Source: Oscheius sp. JU75 (Eukaryota > Nematoda > Chromadorea > Rhabditida > Rhabditidae). From it: 64,000 bases of DNA. The notes beneath the pieces were generated by a model. The model ran no database searches. It was not told the DNA's origin and saw only the letters and a list, made by a program, of their open reading frames with translations. A program made the translations under genes and the position numbers. Of the stretch, positions 12,101 to 22,100 are shown piece after piece; position 1 is the stretch's first letter, and every line of letters begins with the position of its first letter. Location of the stretch: NCBI GenBank assembly GCA_037178855.1, contig JASJZC010000005.1, positions 930,001 through 994,000 on the forward strand. The letters are read 5' to 3'.

Positions 12101-15100
12101 TACCATAGATAGTATTATCTTCCTACCAATAATTTGAAAGACGGAGATTTTGTTTCAAGGAAGCCATAAATATCAGAGTTTGAGCCAAGAATGAGGTATC
12201 AAAAAAAAACTTCTTGACTAATCTCTTGTTCAACTTATGTGGTACCGTCACCAATATGTTTCACAAAGGCTGTATAACGGAAAGCCAGTAAAGGAATGGG
12301 TTGTTATTCTATTGAACAACTTTTGTCTGTTTTGCTTCATTCTTCTGTTTTCTGAAATGTTAAGAAATTTCTAGCTTCAACGAGATCATAAATAGAGAAG
12401 CTTTGAAATTGCTAACAGTTATCGTCCTGTTCTTTATCCATCGTCCGCGACAAACTTTCTGGAACTTTGTTCATTTCGAATTCTTTTTTTTGTTTAACTG
12501 AATGAGTATATAGAAGAAGTACTGGAGCTTGCACTGTTTTCTCTTTATAGGTACTCCAAAATATAATATTTCGATTCTGAGCAGCAGCACAAGGATTTGA
12601 GAAATATTCTATTTTCACTGCGCCTACAAGTTGGAATGAACTGTAAGAAATTCAGTGCTCTAATTTGCTGCTCAAAACAAACTTTTCCTTTGGTCTCACA
12701 GGCCCTACAAACCTTGTGAATGAGATTTGACCCCCCTGAAACCTAGAAAAAAACGGAGATCCTAGAGGAGGACCAGAGACAGGGAGGCAGCTGACGCGCG
12801 TCGTAGGAGGAGGAGAGTCTCTTTCTTATGGCGCTACACAGACAGCCCCCCGAGACTGGGGAGAACATTCGGGGGTATTCAATCGACGCGGTCGCACGAT
12901 CGTGTAGAGAAAGAGAAAAGAGGACACAGATTGATATCATTTCTGTGTAGGCAGATGGATTCGTCTGTACGCCGAAAATGAAGAGGGGGGAGTCCCCTGC
13001 GTTAGCGCCGTTCGCACGCTTAGTGTATTGTTAAGAGGCATCGCCGCCGCCATATGTGTCTCGGGCTCGTTTCCGCGCCGAAGCAAATTGGTTTGAGATC
13101 AGTAAGGTGTCATTTTGTAGAGTACGATGAGCTGAGTATAAATATGAAATAATAAAAGCGTAAAATAGGCATTTCTATCGGTTTGAGGTCGTTAAATTAC
13201 AGAGTTAGAGCTTGTTAGTCAGTTTTTTGGACCAGACCTATACTCAAGAGTAAGGAGCTGGTAGAAATGGAGTATTTAGAGGCGGGGAACATTTCAAAGT
13301 TGATATTTTACGAGGTGCACGAAGCGAACCGAAATCAAAGAATCGATTCGTGCAAACTATACACAAACTTTGAAACATTTTATGGTACAAATTGGTAGGA
13401 ATGTTAAAAAGGCTTGGAACGAAACAGTAGATAAAAAATTGAAAACTGAGACACCTTGAAAGTCATGCTTATTTCAGATAAAGTATGGTCAACGAGTCGG
13501 CGGTCTCATGTTCATCCCGGCCCTTCTGGGAGAGGTCTTCTGGAGCGCGGCTATCCTGTCAGCTTTGGGTAACCTTTTTACATACATTGTCGAAAGCCGA
13601 GGACTATTTACACACATCACTTTGTGCCGGTCATGATCAATGTATGTGTCACCCTAGTATCTTCAAAAGTTTCTGGCAGTCTATATCCTTCTGATGAAAC
13701 GCAAAAACAATTCTTTCTGTTTTGGTTCGGTTTCTGTAAAGTTTGATTTGCTTCAACTCATTTGGACAACTTTTTTTAGTTTATCACTCCTATTGACTGC
13801 TTCAAAGTACTCCAACACTATCATCTAATCTTAAAAAACTAACCGTTAAATTGTGAGCTTGGCCATTTACGATTATTATAAGTGAACCGATACGTTTTAT
13901 GGGACTGTACACGACGGCAATGAAGCACAACTCTAGTTTGTTATAGCAACTTTGTGAAACACCAAATCTCTGCAAAAGTAGCCTTTGGAATACTGATATT
14001 TTTGGACATTTCTTTTCGGCTCCTAAACACATATGGCCTTGAATACACATGTTTCAGTGACAGAGACAGGCTAACAAAGGGACAGATAAGAGATGAGCGG
14101 GACAGGAAAACGCGGGGGCGCCATTTTGACATTCAGTACGCATCAACTCTTAGAGCTACGTATTGAAATTACGTAAGCAGTTCCAGCATTTATTAACTAT
14201 ATGCAGGCCGCATGCTTTACGGGTTGGTGCGCGGGCAAAGTCTAAATGGCGCCTCCCGCGTTTTCCCGTCGTGCACATTTCAAGAAGGACAGGTTGCAGC
14301 TTTTACCTTTCTGTTGAAATACAAACAGTTCCCTGGCTGTTTTGATGAAATTGAACTGTATGCAAAAAACATACGAGTTTCTTGAACAATCCTGTCTCTG
14401 TTTGACGACTTTTCTTACAGGAGCCACCCTCTCCGTCATTCTCCAAATCGACATGAACATCTCCGTCATTATTTCGGCTCTCATTGCCGTCTTCTACACC
14501 TTTTCTGGAGGATTGTATGCCGTGGCTTATACAGATGTGGTGCAACTTTTCTGCATCTTCATTGGCTTGGTCAGTTTTGTATCCATCAGCAATTGACTTT
14601 TTCTAGAAACGTTAGCTTTTATAGAATGTCTAAGTACAAAACTTTTCAGTGGGTCTGTGTGCCAGCAGCTCTTCTACAGAACAAGACCGCGGATATTTCG
14701 AGGAATGCTGCTGATTGGATTGGTGAGTTTTTGTGCCAATTCTCGCAGAAATCCTCAGATTGTCGAGACAGGACGGGAGAGAACTTTTTCCTGTCATAGT
14801 ACGGTAGATGACAAAAAAGATGAATTGTCTAACGAGTCAATACGGCGGTGAAATGGGGAAAACTTCTTCTGTCTGCAGAGACAGTACGGAGGAACCTGGA
14901 AACCTTTCGTCTACTGATACCGTACGGGGAACAGTTCGTTTGGCTACTGAGTCAGTACGGGAAACAACCAGTCCCCTTTTAGGAACCATCGGTGGCTGGA
15001 AAGAGACCTGGCTCTGGATTGACTGCATGCTTCTGCTCATTTGTGGGGGTATCCCCTGGCAGGTCTACTTCCAGCGTGTCCTCTCCTCAAAAACGTCTGC

Positions 15101-18100
15101 TGGAGCCCAAAAATTGTCATTTGTGGCCGGTGTCGGCTGCATTATGATGGCAATACCCCCGGCCCTGATTGGAGCCATCGCCAAAAATACAGGTTTGTCT
15201 TTTCGGGTCCAAGAAGTGATTTTCGGGCATTTCGATGTTCTGCAAAGTCGTAGCTCTTGGTCTGAGCTACAATTTTGCAGAACATCAAAAAGTCTAATAA
15301 TCAGCTAAATGGAGCCGAATGCATGAGAAGACAAAACATTTTGGTTCAGACTGGACCCTCACTGACTACTCTCCATGGAACAATGGGACAAAAGTTCAGT
15401 CGATTCCAGCAGACAAGCGGAGTATGGTTGTTCCGATTGTGTTTCAATATTTGACACCTAAATGGGTCTCTTTCATTGGTAGGTTTCGGGATTTTGAACT
15501 AAGAGAGGCGAGAAGGCGTAAAAGTGGAAAAAGAGTAATATGAACAAATTGAACCCACAAAAGTGAGGAACCTTGTTGTTTTATTCGTCATACAGAAACC
15601 GCAGAATATCGCAAAAAAACAGCAAATAAGTGTTTCTCCGCCCAGTTACTATAAAACGGTGAAACATAAAGGTTTTTTTTTGATAATCAGAAAATATGAC
15701 TGTTTTGTATTGTTACAAATGCGACTTTTCCAAGTGGCAGCTGCAGCCAAGTGAAACTACGGGCTATAAAAATTTGTTGAAAGTCAAAAAGGACAGCGGT
15801 ATTGGAAAGGGACAACCCTTTTTGTTCAATGGACAAAAGAGAACATGACCTCAAGAAAAATGCAATCCTTCTGTCAACTAAGACAAAAAAAATAAAACAT
15901 AAGAGAGGCCTGGCGGAGCGACCCAGTGTACTCTTTCGAACTGTTTGGCTCTCTTCTAAGCTCTTAGTCTCTTCTCTTGTCAACTCTAATAGAGAATTGA
16001 CAAAAAAATAAGGAACAGTACCTAGCATTGCCTCTTTGTCAAGAAAGTGTTGTTACGTCTCGATGTACTCAGAAATTAGTTTGAACCTCCCCCTCAATTG
16101 TATTCACTCATTGAAACCCAAGAAAATGCTGCAGAACTGTCATCATGAGCTTTTGTATTGCTATAACGACCCATGATAAAAGCATAGTTATTTCTCTTTT
16201 CCCAAATATATCCAACCGATGAAACAGACATAGAAATGCGTTGACAGATAAATAACAGCACTCTGGATCACTCTGCCAACAAATTTACATGTGACTTTTC
16301 TGGAAAATTTCCTTAAAGCTAATAGAATTGGAGGTATTCCTCGCTTATACTAACTCGTTGAAACAATACATTTCGAATGTTTTTCTTCGTCACCAGAATG
16401 GAATAAAATCTCTAATTTTGTCCAGTTATAAGAAAAAAATGAAACCTAAAAAGTTGTAATTAAAAAAAGATCATTTCCAGCTACTATCCCCTCTGTCAAC
16501 AAACTTTTTTTTCGATTGTTATCGCAATTTTTTTTACAACAAACTCACATGAGCCAATTGCTCAATTTTGAAGAAAAAAAACTGTTGCTTTCTAATTCTT
16601 GAGCTTTTGTTTCAAACCTATTACAAAACTGAGTTTTTTCCTCCGAAAGCCTATACTTTTGCAGGCCTCGGTGCTGTCTCCGCTGCCGTAATGTCTTCAG
16701 CTGACTCCTCCGTCCTCTCAGCAGCCTCCATGTTCGCTCACAACATTTGGAAACTGACCATCAGGCCACATGTGAGTACCTTTTGTGTTTCATCGTATGT
16801 TCTAATGCAGGAGAATAGTGACAAATTCGATAAACGAATGACATATGGGTAACAATAAAAAAACCTTTCAGGCCTCGGAGAGCGAAGTGATCATCGTGAT
16901 GAGAGTGGCCATTGTACTTGTCGGCATTATGGCCACGGTCATGGCTCTGACTATTCAGAGCATCTATGGGTTATGGTGGGTTTTGGTCACTTTCAAGGGG
17001 TGAAACAATACTGAGCAAGAGAATCTTGATATCAGAGCAGTTTTATTGATTTTAGAAGGGTACACTCTACCACATCGTTCATTGAATGTTCTCATTTTTG
17101 TAGTAATTTTGAAACACAAAAGATCGGTAACAATGAACAAGGAAAAAGATTCTCAGCATCTATGGGCTATGGTCGGATTACTTCCATTATAGAAGTCGAG
17201 AACCAACCGAGGCAAGTTAGTTCAGCTCGAAAAGAGGGTTTGATTGATCTAGTTCTAAATGCCCAAAAGCCTCTGATTGTGTGTCTGTCTGGGCAAACTT
17301 GCTTTTGGAAGAGTCTGGCCCAACTGGATCGCGTTTTTTTGCCTTCTTACACATTTGTAGTAACTTCGAAACATAAAAGAACAGAAAAGTGAACGACTCA
17401 CCCGGACGGACTGAACAGAAGAGCCTTGTAACTTTTTGAAGATTGATGAGAACTCGCTAGCTATCTGTAGGTGAAACCGTAAGCTTCTTAATTCGGGCAG
17501 TGTTTCAAAGTACCTAGCCTTTTTCTTTTTTTTGAATTCTGGAGGACACGGAAAATTCTACTAGCTTTTCCACTTTTATAGAGTGAAACAGGAAAGGATT
17601 TTTCAAATTAGTAATGGTATTGAGAGAATGTGAAAGAACGGGGGATCGGTTGCTAATAAACGTCCCATTTATAACTACAGATTGGAACCAAAATCTTTAC
17701 ATAGTTTTCAGGTACCTATGTGCCGACCTGGTCTACGTCATCCTCTTCCCCCAGCTGATTTGTGTAGTCTACATGAAGGATAGCAATACTTATGGGTCTC
17801 TGGCAGGATACGGGGTGGGTTTTTATGATTTTTTGATCCGATTTTTTACTATATAGTGAGGAAATACGTTTAATTTGATGATAACAAACAGCTGAAACAT
17901 TTTGTGTTTATCCACAATACAAATTTTGATTCCGGAAAATCTTTGACTGTTACTATAAGAGTTGTACAAAGGAACTTCTGCAATGGCTTTGGTGGTCAGG
18001 ATTGCTAAAAATTGCCACAAGTTGTTTTCATAGCAACTTTTGAGATCGAATGGCTAGTACAAACTACAATTTTTACGAAATTTCGAGAAATGCTCCACTG

Positions 18101-18984
18101 TAGCCATGAGATAGAACGGCCTCTGCTTTGGTCTTGCACTTCGGTTATTGCGGAAAGACAGAAGGGCCTTTGTACACCACGATTATTTCCTGCTGGTAAC
18201 CACCTTGAAACAAGCTTGTAAGCTGAAAAGTTGCGAACTCAGAACTTTCCGGTGTTTCTATTTGAAATATGGCAATATAGCATCCTTCCATTTTTTTGTT
18301 TCATTGTGGCTATGAGATTGGTACAAAAGCCTTGAGAAACTTCCTTTGTGAGATAGGCTTTACATAAAAAACGTTGTATGGTTTACTAAAAATGTGTTCA
18401 GATTGGTCTTCTTCTTCGTCTTTCCGGAGGCGAGCCTCTGCTCAACTTTCCCGCATTTGTACACTTCCCAATGTACGAGGACGGGGTACAGTACTTTCCC
18501 TTCAGGACCACAGCCATGCTATCGACGCTGGCCACGTTATGGTGAGGTTTTGTCTCCCTGTCTATCTGTCTCACTGTCGCTCTATCTCTCTGTCCTGTAT
18601 CTGTCTCTGTTTTTGTTTCTCTGCCTATAAAAATCATATTCAGGTCAGTTTCAAAACTTAGCCGATGGCTCTTCCTTTCTGGACGTCTTTCAAACGAATG
18701 GGATTTCCTCGGCTGTGTGGTTAATATAGGCTCCGAGAGGATTCCGCTGCCGTCTGACGTCTCCTTCAATGTCAGCTCGGAGACGTTGGCTCTGACTGGG
18801 AAAGTGGGTCCTTTGTCTTTTTTGATTTGATTGGAGTAGCATCAAGAGTCCAGAAAAGCTCTTGGATACTTGAGAGATCACTGAAACAACAAGCTTTTAG
18901 ACCAACCCGGCCCCGAACTACTCCGAGACGTCTTCACTTCAGCCCTACTCGAACGACCAGAACTATTCCTCCACCCGACAATAA
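3160..18984 (+). CDS. cho-1: high-affinity choline transporter CHO-1 (SLC5A7 family)
   Basis: Fourteen exons: 3160-3246, 3781-3880, 4392-4564, 13478-13568, 14421-14569, 14650-14722, 14983-15192, 15350-15478, 16665-16771, 16872-16975, 17712-17814, 18402-18541, 18644-18803 and 18901-18984. All junctions have GT/AG ends and compatible phases, giving 569 residues, close to the C. elegans CHO-1 length. Family signatures include [72 protein letters not shown] and [14 protein letters not shown]. The protein is a Na+-coupled plasma-membrane symporter that recaptures choline at cholinergic terminals for acetylcholine synthesis. The start follows a TTTCAG acceptor. Intron 3 (4565-13477, 8.9 kb) encloses a minus-strand zinc-finger gene; intron 1 holds a Merlin MITE and intron 6 a minisatellite. 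Many Ruby-like motifs lie in its introns, mostly antisense. The identification is secure; small exon boundary errors are possible. Confidence 0.96.
3287..3718. mobile_element. Merlin-type MITE in cho-1 intron 1
   Basis: A 432-bp non-autonomous element. Its ends are inverted: it starts GGTAATATTTCGGCAGGC and ends with the near-complement GCCTGCCGAAGTATTACC, and the inversion continues inward past the GCGCGCAA/TTCGCGCGAA blocks. It is flanked by 8-bp direct repeats with one mismatch, AAAAACTG (3279-3286) and AAAAACCG (3719-3726). The same termini bound the transposase-bearing element at 20394-22205, so this copy was probably mobilised by that family. It has no coding capacity. Confidence 0.85.
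4780..5075. repeat. degenerate minisatellite, about 35-bp period
   Basis: Degenerate units around a core like CTACCGAGACAGTATGGG recur here at 30-45 bp spacing: near 4845 (accgagacagtatggg), 4890 (tactgagagtgtacggg), 4925 (gtcgagacggtatgag), 4955 and 5050 (ctaccgaggcggtatgg). The same core forms a second array at 14755-14970 in another cho-1 intron. Unit boundaries are approximate. Confidence 0.55.
5221..5227 (-). promoter_or_regulatory. TGTTTCA motif, minus strand
   Basis: TGAAACA on the plus strand reads TGTTTCA on the minus strand. It lies in cho-1 intron 3, downstream of the 3' end of the nested zinc-finger gene. It is a representative isolated Ruby-like motif; similar single copies lie near 167, 2257, 8248 and 8661. 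Confidence 0.4.
5482..9077 (-). CDS. multi-C2H2 zinc-finger protein nested in cho-1 intron 3
   Basis: Minus-strand exons in coding order: 9077-9018 (candidate first exon), 8343-8306, 8230-8012, 7937-7809, 7461-7148, 7050-6964, 6798-6693, 6624-6478, 6434-6267, 6217-5924 and 5565-5482, ending in TAA. From 8230 onward all phases agree (515 residues). The link between the first ATG exon and the 38-nt exon is out of phase as I read it, so the 5' end needs correction. At least six zinc-finger-like units are visible, including [50 protein letters not shown]...HHMTKVH and [22 protein letters not shown], followed by an acidic tail ([10 protein letters not shown]). It is probably a nuclear DNA- or RNA-binding regulator, but I do not recognise the orthologue. 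The whole gene sits antisense inside cho-1, so the two transcripts overlap. Confidence 0.85.
9300..9500 (-). promoter_or_regulatory. GC-rich block, candidate promoter of zinc-finger gene
   Basis: A markedly GC-rich stretch with several CG dinucleotides lies 220-420 bp upstream of the first candidate ATG of the nested minus-strand gene, in otherwise AT-rich intron DNA. Position and composition suggest a promoter or 5' leader. No defined factor site is recognised. Frames that stay open across it in both directions look like composition effects. Confidence 0.35.
9826..10311 (+). promoter_or_regulatory. plus-strand TGTTTCA motifs in cho-1 intron 3
   Basis: TGTTTCA appears near 9830 (tatgtttcaaag), 9893 (tttgtttcacaa), 9998 (cgtgtttcatcc) and 10307 (aatgtttcacag). 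All four face right within about 480 bp. None is at an exon of cho-1 or of the nested gene. They are candidate piRNA promoters, by motif only. Confidence 0.4.
10706..10727. repeat. 22-bp perfect palindrome
   Basis: The sequence runs TTAACAGTATA and then its exact reverse complement, a 22-bp perfect palindrome with no spacer, in AT-rich intron DNA. It could be an insertion relic or a binding site for a dimeric factor. No function is assigned. Confidence 0.6.
10831..11913 (-). promoter_or_regulatory. seven-motif Ruby-like array antisense to cho-1
   Basis: Seven exact TGAAACA heptamers (TGTTTCA on the minus strand) lie at 10831, 11330, 11402, 11638, 11766, 11828 and 11907. All share one orientation and most share the extended form AATGTTTCAC on the minus strand. 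Spacings are 62 to about 500 bp. Chance predicts about 0.1 such copies per kb per strand. The array lies in cho-1 intron 3, upstream of the nested gene. Each motif could drive a short capped precursor of a 21U-RNA antisense to cho-1. The inference rests on motif, density and shared orientation. Confidence 0.6.
11381..11755. repeat. tandemly duplicated motif module
   Basis: Two diverged copies of a roughly 140-150 bp unit, 11381-11530 and 11617-11755. Both run in order: AACGAAGCTAT, the TGAAACATTT motif, GCTGAA..TTTAG, an ATTTACTTTGA block, a T-rich tract, and a GTACC/ACCGTTT.ACCCAAA block. The Ruby-like motif is thus carried inside a duplicated unit, a plausible way for such arrays to grow. 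Confidence 0.6.
12750..13090. promoter_or_regulatory. GC-rich island in cho-1 intron 3
   Basis: About 340 bp of high GC and CG content, with hairpin-prone runs (for example around 12845-12880) and a GCCGCCGCC tract near 13045, set in AT-rich DNA about 400 bp before cho-1 exon 4. It could be an alternative cho-1 promoter or an enhancer. I find no exon with a clear start in it. Confidence 0.3.
14099..14272. repeat. short inverted-repeat element (MITE-like)
   Basis: Roughly 174 bp bounded by inverted ends of about 28-30 bp: GGAAAACGCGGGGGCGCC on the left, and on the right GGCGCCTCCCGCGTTTTCCC, its near-complement. A target-site duplication is not clear. It lies in cho-1 intron 4 between two exons. 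Confidence 0.6.
14755..14970. repeat. second minisatellite array in cho-1 intron 6
   Basis: Degenerate units with the core CTACTGAGTCAGTACGGG recur every 30-36 bp: near 14763, 14800, 14830, 14878, 14915 and 14947. They match the core of the array at 4780-5075. It fills most of a 260-nt intron, so its units must be tolerated within cho-1 pre-mRNA. Confidence 0.6.
15234..15286. repeat. TGCAAAG-type hairpin repeat, copy 1
   Basis: An imperfect hairpin in cho-1 intron 7: GATGTTCTGCAAAGTCGTAG on the left arm, and CTACAATTTTGCAGAACATC on the right arm. The same stem core recurs at 22301-22345 and 54014-54055. Confidence 0.65.
15660..17899 (-). promoter_or_regulatory. minus-strand TGTTTCA motifs across cho-1 introns 8-11
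   Basis: TGAAACA occurs at 15660, 16220, 16359, 17001, 17110, 17584 and 17893, all giving TGTTTCA on the minus strand and all in introns between cho-1 exons 8 and 12. Two motifs near 16608 and 17499 face the other way. With the array at 10831-11913, most motifs inside cho-1 are antisense to it. Candidate piRNA promoters; not confirmed. Confidence 0.5.
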
Positions 18985-19106
18985 TGATTTCATGTTTTCC
19001 CTAGATTTTCAACTACTTCTGATCTCGCTAGACTTTCCTTTTGTGACCGACTACGGTAAAGCCAAAAAATGAGCAGAAACGAGTAGATAACATAAAAAGA
19101 ATGGAT

Positions 19107-19126
19107 TTTATTATGTTTGAAATAAA
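19107..19126. terminator. interleaved poly(A) signals of two convergent genes
   Basis: The plus strand has AATAAA at 19121-19126 (for cho-1, stop at 18984). The minus strand has AATAAA at 19112-19107 (for the receptor gene, stop ending at 19136). Each signal lies within the other transcript's 3' end, so the two mRNAs should overlap, and cho-1 cleavage is expected at or just inside the receptor coding end. Confidence 0.65.
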
Positions 19127-19135
19127 TACGTGGCA

Positions 19136-22100
19136 TTATTTGTCCCATTGCTGCCGAAGCATTCGGTCGTACTCTACTCCTTCCGCTTCTTTTTCTAAGA
19201 TTTCCAGTTTTTTCGTCTGGTAGCGGCGAACAATTAGTAGACAGATGGGCAGGATCAGCGAGAGCAGGGGCATTGGCTAGAAGTAGCATCAAAAAATTGA
19301 AAACCAGCGTAGCTGGATGGTTGCTTTTTTTTGACAGAGGGGCGGAGAGACCAAAAAGAAAAAGAGACAGTGAGACAGAAAGACAGAGAGACAAAGGGGC
19401 AGAGAGACAGAGAGACCAAGACACAGAAATACAGAGAGACAGGGAGACTGACTGTTCAAACAATACTCACATAGGACGCGCTCCTGGCTATACTGAAAGC
19501 CACGACATCATCCTGTTGGATGACCTCTTGCCAGAATCGGATCAGAAGGACGAAAGAGAGACAGCAGATGAACAGAGTCGTCGTGATGATGGATACACAC
19601 AGTACGAATTCAGTTGCTCTGATATTTTCAGAGTACTGGTACCGCTTAGAGAGACGACACCCAATCCTGAACGCCCCTTTTAGCCTAGGTTTCAAAAACT
19701 CGACCCACTTTTTCATCCTCTCTTTCTTGTTGTACTTGTACAGATAGGAGCAGGTAATCAGGCCGATTATTGAAAGAAGAATGGAGATCAGAAGGACATG
19801 ATTGAATCGTGCCCTAGCTGGTTTGGGGAAGAGGAGGTAGGAGACTTCTGGCTCGAGAAAAATGTCCGGATCGAAGAAGTCAACTGCGTAGAGGAACTCC
19901 AGGGTTGAGAAGAGGACCTGCAAAATATATATTTCAGGCTTTTGGTATATGAAAGTCAGTGCATTCTGGCTTGTTCATGCTACAGATTTTGGTTGAAAAA
20001 AGAATAAACCTCAGAAACAGTAAACCTCTACCGAAACACTTTGTATCACTGCAATTGGTTAGATTTCCATAACTCTTCTATGTGAAACATTCCGGAAACG
20101 AAAACGGGTTCAAAATGTTCAATTGATCTTTAATACTCCCTCCCAGTAGTATATTCACAATTGGAGATGTTTTTCGAATTGGAAGCATATATGAATTGTT
20201 TCAAAGAGAGAATTACTTCAACACTGTTTCACAGGAATTCCGATTCCGATTTTGCCAGACTATTTTTCCCTAGCATGGCTGGAAATGAGTTGTTTCAAAA
20301 TGCTTCATGATTTATTATAAGAAGGCACATCGCACTCGGATCATCTTGTTCTCGGAATACAACTTTTTGAGGAGAAGCTGATACAGAAAAATTGGTAATA
20401 GTTCGGCAGGCGGCCCCCTCGTTCAAACGTGTTTTCGCGCGCATTTTTCAATTCGGCGGGATTTTTTATTTTTCTTCTCTTCACCAAGCTCTTTGTTATT
20501 TTCGTCGCGTTCTTCCTCATTTCTGCTGGTTTTTCGTGGAGTTCAAATAAATAGGAGTAACTGAGTATCCAGATAAGAAAATACTTCATTGGAACCAAAA
20601 GTCGTAAAAAAGGGATGTTCAATGGCCGATCGGAGTCCAAAGACTGTCAGACTCGTTGTGAAAACGGGTCCCATCACGAGTAATGATATACAGTACCTAT
20701 CAAATTAGGGAATGAGACTCTACCTGGACAAAATTATTGACAGTGTCATTTCGTCAAGTATGGTTCCCCGCTCCGACCCTCATCTCACGCTGCTCTATGA
20801 GTACATGAGGACTTCGGAGCTCGAAGCTGCATATCTTCGCCGATGGAATCTACTGCCGGCCATTGGACAACCGATGGGAGTCAACAGAAATGGGACCATC
20901 TACCTGGCCCTCTGCGCCGCCAAGCCGTTCAACTTGAGAAAGCCGAACTGCATCGGGAAGATCAAGGAGGTTTTGGTCAACGGTACGCCTCACTTCCGCT
21001 GCACGGTTTGCCGCAATCATAAGTCTGCTCACCATGGTCCATCCGCCTACGATCCGACTGTTCAGCCGAGCGGACTCCCCATCTTCAACGTGAGAGATAT
21101 TACGGGACGTCCCAACAGAAAAGTATTGTTTAGACCTCTTCATTGTTATCTTCTTTGTTTGAACAGATTGATCCGAAAGACGTCGTCTACGTCATCTTCA
21201 TGCTGGCCAAGGAGCTTAGTCTCTCTCGTTCGAAAGAACTTGTTGGTCGTCAACTGAGCAAGGAGTCGAGAGTCGAGTGGTCTCTGCATGTCCGAGAGCT
21301 AATGCGGGAAGCCATGTCTGATGCCCCAAAAGTTGGAGGAATTGGATCATCGAAGTAGACGAGACGTATATGAAGGGAAGAAGAAAAGCTAACAGAGGAC
21401 GCTTGATGCAGGGAAATCGGCTTGGTCACGTGGGTCACCGAAACAATAATTATCTGAGAAGATCCCAGGGTGAGTATATGGTTATATCAAAAGTCATTCA
21501 TCTAAGGTCCGTGGCTCTTTGGCCTCATCTCCCGCCGCACGAAGGAGTGCCGAGTCTTCTGGGTTCCTGACCGTACCGCTGCCACGTTGATGCCGATTCT
21601 GCAGAGACACGTCGCTCCGGGATCTATCATATACAGTGATGAATGGCGTGCTTATCGACAAATTCCTAGCCATGGGTTCCACCACGAGGCCGTCAATCAT
21701 TCCCTGAACTTCGTCGATCCCGTTACCGGATGCCACACCCAGATGATTGAACGCCAGTGGCGTATCCTCAAGCAAACCCTCCTCAAGTTGAGTCCTGGTG
21801 TTCGCGCCAGAACTTTGCCGTCGAAACTTGCTCTTCACTGGTGGTTGTCCATCAACGGTCGTCAAGTCTGCGAGGATCCGTACCTTCGCCTTCTGGAGCT
21901 TGTCTCCAAATATCATGTCCCTTGATTTTCGACTTTGTTATCATGAATCTGTTGCAGTTTCACCTGTAATATCCTCGTTCAATTTACTTCGTTTGTTTGC
22001 TCAACTTACTTATTACTATCTTATAATTGATTAGACAAACTGTTAGGAAGGTATAAAAGAAAAAAGTGGCAAAAATGGCAGAAATGAGGAAGAACGCGAC

